A stretch of DNA of 64,000 nt, from the NCBI GenBank assembly GCA_914767715.1, contig OU612071.1, forward strand, positions 8,415,493 to 8,479,492, given 5' to 3'. Every line of letters starts with the position of its first letter. The stretch's first letter is position 1. The translations under genes were made by a program, and so were the position numbers. Positions 56,854-64,000 of the stretch are shown here, one piece after another. Source of the stretch: Membranipora membranacea (Eukaryota > Bryozoa > Gymnolaemata > Cheilostomatida > Membraniporidae). The notes under the pieces are model-generated. The model made no database searches, was not told the DNA's origin, and saw only the letters and a program-made list of their open reading frames with translations.

Positions 56854-58293
56854 TTTTGAATGTGAAGATTTTGGCACTAATTATCAGCGAGGTAGAGGTG
56901 TTAGCGATTAATTCTGGAGATTTTTTCTATCGGGATCGCGGGGTTTATTTATCTCGGGCTGACCGTGTTTTGTATCATGTACTCCTACCATCTACATAAA
57001 ATAGATGATGGCAAAGAATTTGCAACAGGCAAATAATATGTGGATAGTCAATGTATTGTTCTGTCAATGCACAGGAGTTGTCCCCTAATATTACAGAGAG
57101 AAATAACTCCGGTCCTAATTCCACATAACTATGATTTATACCAGAGAACTTTGCATACATGGGCTCTGTGATGTAATGGGGTGGGTAAGATGGACTTATT
57201 CTTCGTAACAAGCTGCAAGTTCTAAAGGTCATAAACGGTTTCAGTGATGAATATGCTGATTTCGTTTTGCAGTATGCTGAGTACTAGGTAATCCCAGTCA
57301 GTTATTGTAGTTTTCAGTATACTTACTCAGAAAGTGCCATCTAGAATGATTGAAAAAGTCAACAATGGTATCTATCATTGTTCAAACAAACATAAAGGTA
57401 AAGTTGCCCCACTACATGATCAGTCCAATTTACACATCGTAAATGTGAATAGTACATGACTCAACTTAAAACTCTTCCGCCTATTTCCTTTTATACGTGG
57501 TGTCTGTGTTGCATCAATTCACCACTCCATCTCTCCACTTGATTAAAAGTCGGAACAGCTTAGTCAAGTTCAACAATATATAAGATTTTAAAGCTACGTT
57601 TTGACAATCGATGTAACATAATCATCGGTAGAAGCGGGTGTTGGATTCAAAGACAAGCCTACTGGAGTAGCATTGGCTGCAATTAAACAGCATATATATT
57701 AAATTAAATTATACAGCAATGTATGATTAAATGTTTGAATAAATTGGCTGACTGACCAAAAAATGTTCTTGAAATATGTCAAAATAGTTTTTTTCAAAAT
57801 ATTTTACTTGCTTCCATCCATAATCATAAATTGAGGAATGATATCCATCAGGATTAAAATTGTCAGTAGAGACACAAATTGAATGTAAGCTGCTAAACGC
57901 TTACTAAACACCACTGCTTGGCAAGTGATATTTTCACATATAGGTTATATCCTTCTTCTGTGATATATTCATACAAGTAACAACGATTTGAAACAACTAA
58001 AATGAAGTTAAAGATGCAAAGCATGTTACAACATACACAATTTCCTTTCGGTCATATACAAGAAATCTCTCATCTACTGAAGTATTGACATAATGATGAT
58101 ACTCTGTCTCAGATTTTTAATTAGCAGCCGGACCAAAATGCTATTTGTATTGATTATATAGGCAAACTAGAGGCAAACGACTATTAATTAACTTTAATTA
58201 ACCCAAGTTTATTACATTACACATGTTATTATTAGCTTGTGACGGAGTAATGCTGTGTTTAAATATGGACCAAGTAGGTGGACATCTCTACTC
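56854..58293. other. Intergenic DNA
   Basis: AT-rich, no supported gene. The 3' untranslated region of the upstream gene is presumably here. An isolated acceptor-like gttttgcag at 57275 is followed almost at once by stops, so no exon is called. Confidence 0.4.
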
Positions 58294-58572
58294 TAGGGCT
58301 GGGCCATTGTACAATAATTAATCTCGTTGTTGACTAATAAATTAGACAAAGGTTTTAAATATTTGGTCTTCTTGCACACCTGTTCACATTCTTTTGTTAC
58401 TATAGGATTATTAAAGCTGATTTGCTTTAGTTTCAATAGTTTGCTCGGTATTTTTAACTATTTCTCGTCAACACCACCACATGCAGTTCAATATTCGATA
58501 AAAATAACTGGCCCAGCTTTCTCAACACCATTTATTGTTGAATATTGAATAAAGATTACTGGCCCAGCCCTA
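58294..58572. mobile_element. hAT-like MITE with TAGGGCTGGGC ends
   Basis: The left end tagggctgggcca and right end tggcccagcccta are perfect inverted repeats; this terminus is typical of hAT superfamily elements. The interior has a second tggcccagc copy and no coding sequence. No clear 8-bp target duplication is seen. Confidence 0.7.
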
Positions 58573-59018
58573 CCGTTGTGTTGTGTCATTAACTGATAAC
58601 AGAAAGTTGGACGCTGACTCTATTTAACTTCCTGCCATTCTCTGACTCTTCTGTGCTGCCGGACCAGTCAGTATAGTCTGCAACCAAGTCTGAGACAAAA
58701 CAGGAAATTAATTTAGCGTACTTTTCAGGCTTAAGCCGCGCAGAGGTCACTCCCCGCTGACGACTTTACAAGATTAAAAGGGTTCAAATGAAAAGCTTGT
58801 TAGCTTTGTAATTGTTTATAATTGAAGTGTATACTGTGTTTGTTTTCAATCATTGACTTCACTCTGTGCTTCTCATACATGATAAGACTATGACTGAGCC
58901 TAATTGGACGGACAGTGGACACCATTCTCTACCTGTGTTTACACAAAGATGACACCATTATAGCTTTGTGAGTTCAGTCTGTAGCAGAACGAGACTTTCC
59001 TTCAATCTTCTCTTCAAA

Positions 59019-59182
59019 ATTTACATCTCGGACAATAAAAACCTGGATCTTCTTTCTACAATTTACATCTCGGACAATAAAAACCTGGATCTTCTTTCTA
59101 CAATTCACATCTCGGACAATAAAAACCTGGATCTTCATTCTACAATTCACATCTCGGACAATAAAAACTTGGAAACTCTTTG
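59019..59182. repeat. 42-bp minisatellite, 4 copies
   Basis: att(t/c)acatctcggacaataa followed by aaacctggatcttctttctaca is repeated four times at 42-bp spacing, the last copy truncated. The frame IYISDNKNLDLLST stays open across the copies, but only because 42 is divisible by three. It lies about 330 bp upstream of the start exon at 59516, so it may be in the promoter or 5' untranslated region. Confidence 0.9.
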
Positions 59183-59515
59183 ATAACTTAGGACTTTAAA
59201 CTTGGACACACATCGGATACATCTAGTTTCTAGTACATAGAAGAACATAGAACTTGACTTATTACTGGTTTTCACAGCTTGCGGCTCACACTTCTATTTC
59301 TGTACAAGGTGTGATTTTCGTTTAACTCAACTCTAGTCATATCTGAGTGTTCACACATCTGGATGTTGACCAGTAGCTGCCTCGTATACCAGTGAAATCT
59401 CATCGTAGGACTTATCATCATACACATGAATGAGAACAAGACGATACTAGTCTTGCGTTGTATTTTCACTGACTTCCTCTACATAAGTATATAGTGTAAG
59501 TTGTTGCGAGTGACA

Positions 59516-62500
59516 ATGAGTCTGAGACACGTTAGGCGATCCACAAATCGAGGAGCAGGGTAAGTCGCATTGTACTGGAGACTTATATTCCCATAAGGTA
59601 AATACTTGTGTCTGTCAAAAATGCCTTTCTTTAGTCGTTTCAATAGAACAATTGAGAATTAAATATTGTGACAATTTTCACTTGGATGGCAGATATTTGC
59701 AGTTCATTATTCCCACGGCATTACGATGGCATAGTTGAAACCGCTGCTATAAACAACTAATAGATCCTAGCTATCATTCTGACTGCACAGCTTTGGGTAA
59801 AATATGATATGATTTTAAAGGTTTTGTGTTTATCTAACTTAACTAGATAGCCACCTGTGGATGTAAATAGTTATACCATGTTATCACTAGCCATCTTTGC
59901 CTAACATTTTAAGGAAAAAAACATTTTTTTAAATTTGCGCATCCGATTGGTTTGAGCTCATCGTCTGTTCTAGAGAGTGTAAAAATGTTCAATGTCCAGG
60001 CACTAGAATTACCTCCGGGAGGTTTCTACCAAGATCTATGACTTTGATTTGGAATATCTCTGTCTCCTTTATTGCCACCAGGTTCTTTTCATAGTCAATC
60101 TGGAGTCCAAAGATATTGAAAGAGAGACGATGCACAAAGGAAAGCAATGTATCATGTTATATCACAATATTATAGTTTGAATTCTATACTATTTTTCATG
60201 AGAATTTAATATTTAATTATCCATTGCTGGATACTAGAATGCTTGAACCCCAAATTTAAAATAAATATGCGCAAGGTGTTGGGAGTTGTTTATCCACATT
60301 TCAGGATACAACAACCCTTGTGTATATTTACAAGGACTTCTTTGCTTCAGTTTACTCACCTCTTTTAGTGCAAGCAATTCACACATATATGGGAAACAAC
60401 GCCACAATAACCCGCTAAATTATGCACAGACAGATAAACAGTGATCAAGAAATACACAGTTTAAACCAAATTTTAAATGTCTTCTTCCAAAAACTGTGTC
60501 AGAGTTGCATGTTTAATTTGTTTACGGTTGACTACTAAATTTCTGAGCCATTACTTGACATATGGTTGGATACCAAGGAAATTCAAGTAAAATTAGTTAA
60601 TACAGGTCCCGAGCTTAAAAGCAACTGTGGTAGGAGGTTGCTCAGATGGTGAGAGCACCAGTCTTAAACATGCAAGCGTTGGAGTTCCCGGGTCCAAATC
60701 TAACTGCAGTCTGCTGACTACTTGGCCCTGTTGATTCCCCAGGACTATGCTCATACCTGCTTACAGACAAACAGGAACTTAGCGCCGAGTACAACATCCA
60801 TGCTGTTGGAGCACTTTTGTTTCTCACTTCGCTTCTTACAAAATTCCAAATTTTATTGCGATTTCTTGGACGTTTGTACTACTACTATAGCATCATGAAA
60901 AAATGGGTTAAATATGCATTGATCATTTGGCAACAGATTTGAGTTAAGTTGGACATTTGAGGTTTGGAATAACTCTTAGCCTCATCACATCACCATCACA
61001 TCTTGACTGTTTTTTGACTGAGTAAAAACACCACTCTAATACTCCCCATCTCAATGCGGAAGAAGGCACAATTTTAAATAACCAGATAAACGTTGAGTTT
61101 TCTAGATAAGTTTGAGGTTGCAAGTAACTTCAAGCCCCAAATACCTCACCATCACATCTTGACTGTTTTTGACTGAGTAAAAACACCTCTCCAAAACTCC
61201 CCATCTCAATGCGGAAGAAGGCACAATTTTAAATAACCAGATAAACGTTGAGTATTCTAGATAAGTTTGAGGTTTGAAGTAACTTCAAGCCCCAAAGACC
61301 TCACCATCACATCTTGACTGTTTTTGACTGAGTAAAAACACCACTCCAAAACTCCCCATCTCAATACAAGAAAGAGGAAAACAAATTTGTCGTTGAGTAT
61401 TGAGGGGATTTCGGTACGCCCCTACCATTCATAGGGTGACTCGACTTGAAGATTTTGCCTGAGGATGTCAACGTTAATGATATTAATACACTTAATTTAG
61501 ATGTCAGTCTAATACCACTTTGACTATTGGGACCTGTCACGACATGCCAAACAAAATCATGTATAGAGGTTATGGCATACACGTCCTATGTTGAGAAATG
61601 CAATTACTCAAAACGTCAATAGACATAGCTTAGCTTTCACTATGTTTTCCCTAGGTTTATTGATTTTGTTTTCTTATCTATGATTGGGTGTTTGTTTTTG
61701 CTTCGCAGTGGATAGAGCTCTTTGATTGGCTTAACTTTGTTTAGTTGATGAAGTCACCTTGGAAAAGTTTGAAATGTCATTTGTGCCTTTTCGGTGCCTT
61801 CGGGTTAAATATCAAGGAAAAAATGATGTGTATTATTTTCAGGCGCTTGATTTTAACCAGGGTTCAACAGTGCAGCAGTCCTGTTCGTTTCCTGTTAAGC
61901 GTCTTATGGCAGCATCATCGCAAATCTATCTTGGATGTTAGCACCAGCTTAGCGAGTATTTACCAGGATTAGTAGCAGTAGTTTTCTTCTCGTCAGGATA
62001 ACTCATGGCGCTGTCTTAAGTTGACAGCATTTCTTTAAAGCATGGCAGCACCAAATCAGTCAAGGTAATGACCCCTAGCCAAACAATTTCCTTGAGGATT
62101 TAAATGCCTGCAGAGTTTTGTTTGGTTAGAACAAGTTTTGATTTTCGAAGAGTTCATCATCATCGTGAATTTCCTCCCAAAAAAATTTGATGGGACATTT
62201 TCTTTACAGTCAGTAAAAAAGAAGAGAACAAGTTTTCCGCTGGCACCACTAGGTGACTGCAAAATCAAATTGCTGTAAGAGAATACAAAGCTGCACACCC
62301 AACAGCATTGGCTGTTTAATTTGGTTACTGGAATCAAGCAATTACAGCTTTAATTTTACAACACTTTTTTAGGCTGGTTAAGAGAGCACAGCTAATGATA
62401 ACAAAGATTAAAATCAATTGGCTGCTTCTGCCTATTTGTTGGCAAGTCAGGGTCAGAGATTACAGTGACCATTTGTCTCATCGTCAATAAAAATAAATCA

Positions 62501-63513
62501 AAATTATCTAGATCATTATTGACTTCAGAGCCGAGAAATGTTTTGTTTAAACTTGCGACCCACAGGAAACTGACAAATTTCCTTTCTCATTTTCCATCTA
62601 GAACAAAACATCTTGGATATTTTTAAAAATCGTTATAAAAGACTTGGATTCAATGTTATCTTTTAGGCTATAAAATATGATACAAGGAAGCTTTGTAGTG
62701 TCAGCTCAACTGTATTTCTTTAAGAGAATATAATGACTAACAACTAGAAAGCAAAAATTAATAACTAGTAAGTGAAATTTAATTACTAGACATGAAAAAT
62801 TGTATAATGTGACAGGATTTGCTTGAGCTGAAGTGTGCGCTTGAGTTAGCTACATTATTTTTTTATCTTCGAATTTTTGAGATTTTATTCAAATTAGACA
62901 GCTTATGTTCATGGGAAAATAAATGTTACATTGCCTGTAATTATCTTAGATTTTGTCTGACTGGACCAGTTCATAATCTTGAATAATTACTGAGACGGTA
63001 AAAGTCAGGAGAGGGTTGATTGCTGTGCTCTTCATTTGTCCTCCAATTTTGGTGAAGGTGGTTAATTCTAGCTTGAGGTTATATATCTATGTGTGGCATG
63101 GGTGGTATCTGTCAGGTGCAGCAATTTAATTAGGATCCTAGGGTACATGTTGCCTGGCAAATTTCTTGCTGAGCTTGATAATTGAATGCAACAAATTCAA
63201 TTCAATCATAGCTATTTGAACCCTCCAACCATTACCTCACATCATTTAGAAAATCTGAAATCTGATAATCCTCTGTTTTTTTCTGTGTCTGGTTTCACTT
63301 TTGCCAATTTGCCAGTTTCTTCTCAATAATGCATAGGTTTTGATAAACCTGGTGTTGATTTGCTGCTAGTGACATTCAGCTATCAGCAATTATGGAATTC
63401 CACAAGCAGCGACTCTGACCAAATATATGAGAGTTACAACAAGTTTTAATTATTATCTCAATTTTTTGTTACAGTATGTTCAGTGCAGCGGGAGGAGACA
63501 ATGCATTCACTCG
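59516..63513 (+). CDS. Start of a gene leaving the right edge; possible alternative first exons
   Basis: Exon 59516-59559 (ATG, MSLRHVRRSTNRGAG) ends in phase 2 at a strong gcagg/gtaagt donor. Exon 63475-63513 follows gttacag, enters in phase 2 and encodes MFSAAGGDNAFTR, leaving in phase 2 at actcg/gtaagt. A second candidate start exon at 62042-62064 (MAAPNQS, phase 2, cAAG/gtaatg) would also join it in frame. Only about 28 residues are visible, basic then Gly/Ala-rich. No domain can be named. The 3.9-kb first intron includes a SINE and a 155-bp tandem repeat. Confidence 0.45.
60629..60800 (+). mobile_element. tRNA-derived SINE, copy 6
   Basis: Plus strand: taggaggttgctcagatggtgagagc (A-box region), cccgggtccaaatctaactgcag (mutated B box), body with tatgctcatacctgcttacagacaaacaggaac. 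Older than copy 5. Confidence 0.75.
60995..61372. repeat. ~155-bp tandem repeat, about 2.4 copies
   Basis: catcttgactgttttttgac ... actccccatctcaatgcgga ... ttcaagccccaaa recurs beginning near 60998, 61152 and 61309, with high identity. No coding role. Confidence 0.9.
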
Positions 63514-64000
63514 GTAAGTAAGATTACTTCAAAATCTTAATTTCATCAGATATGAAAAATCTAATAACATTAATTAGCATTACTGAATTAAATTAAAAAT
63601 GAAGAGGTTTACCCCGTAGCCAGGAGCCGCCGGGCAAGGGGGGACAAAGTCTTGGGGGCTCAGACTAGGTTTGCAAGAGTGTATTGCAAACAAAATTAAT
63701 TCTGTAATAATGACAATAAAAAATTTTTGGCTGGAAAATTTCTACATGTGATAATTTAAAGAGAACCAATCACCTAAATTTGGAATAGCTTTCATGTTTG
63801 CAAATAAATGCCTGCGCGCATACACCTCAGGGAGGCCTACAAGCAGAAGATGTAACATAGATACCCTGGAGTGGATTTAATTTTTATTAGAGTTTAGTTT
63901 AGCTACCTTAGATGCGAATAGTATTCGCAGTTTGCCTTTAGAATTAGCTAGCTAAGTTTTGAGCTAGCTAATATTTACTCATTGTCTTCACGTTCTGTAG
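63514..64000. other. Intron DNA at right edge
   Basis: Follows the donor at 63514. It contains repeat-like sequence at 63612-63665 (cccgtagccaggagccgccg...) and, near 63890-63960, gctagctaa-rich stretches. No exon is recognised before the window ends. Confidence 0.4.

Noticed and set aside
57262-57288. Exon after gttttgcag at 57275
   Set aside because: Stops occur within a few codons in the usable frames, and the gene already has a better terminal exon at 56822.
59019-59182. Repeat protein IYISDNKNLDLLST
   Set aside because: Open only because the minisatellite period is 42 bp. No start codon context or splice support was found.
61745-61972. 75-codon frame and overlapping 60-codon frame
   Set aside because: Two overlapping frames, neither with recognisable features. 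Likely intron sequence of the right-edge gene.

Overview
The window looks like nuclear DNA of a non-bilaterian or other marine invertebrate animal, most likely a demosponge. It is AT-rich, has GT-AG introns, class-A-type SRCR and C-type-lectin receptors, AID/APOBEC-like deaminases, tRNA-derived SINEs, many small inverted-repeat elements and a LINE fragment. The taxon is inferred; no species-specific marker is visible. Gene models were assembled by hand from reading-frame continuity and splice-site phase.

Layout. (1) 1-14458: one block of about 43 tandem copies of a ~335-bp satellite, continuing beyond the left edge. (2) 15925-21016 (+): an 8-exon type II membrane receptor with a long N-glycosylated coiled-coil stalk and a C-terminal SRCR domain. 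(3) 21748-31272 (+): a paralogous receptor with the same transmembrane exon, a cytoplasmic tail built from tandemly duplicated tyrosine-rich exons (one exon junction gives an ITAM-like spacing), a short stalk and a C-type lectin domain. One lectin exon has an apparent frameshift. Its introns hold a 2.4-kb transposon, a relic stalk exon and several fold-back elements. (4) 31273-38856: repeat-rich, with an orphan receptor-tail-like exon and a CR1/Jockey-like LINE relic, both on the minus strand. (5) 38857-39890 and 44671-45749 (-): two tandemly duplicated AID/APOBEC-like deaminase genes inside a ~3.5-kb segmental duplication. A SAP-domain reading frame with one in-frame stop lies between them. 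(6) 47450-64000: SINEs, MITEs and minisatellites, one unfamiliar 6-exon gene (50304-56853, +), and the start of a gene that leaves the right edge (59516 onward, +).

Working together. The two receptors are pattern-recognition-type molecules (extracellular SRCR or C-type lectin; tyrosine-based tail in one). The deaminases belong to a family with innate immune roles in animals. The 15.9-45.7 kb interval therefore looks like a duplicating, exon-shuffling immune gene island next to satellite DNA. Any functional link between deaminases and receptors is inference.
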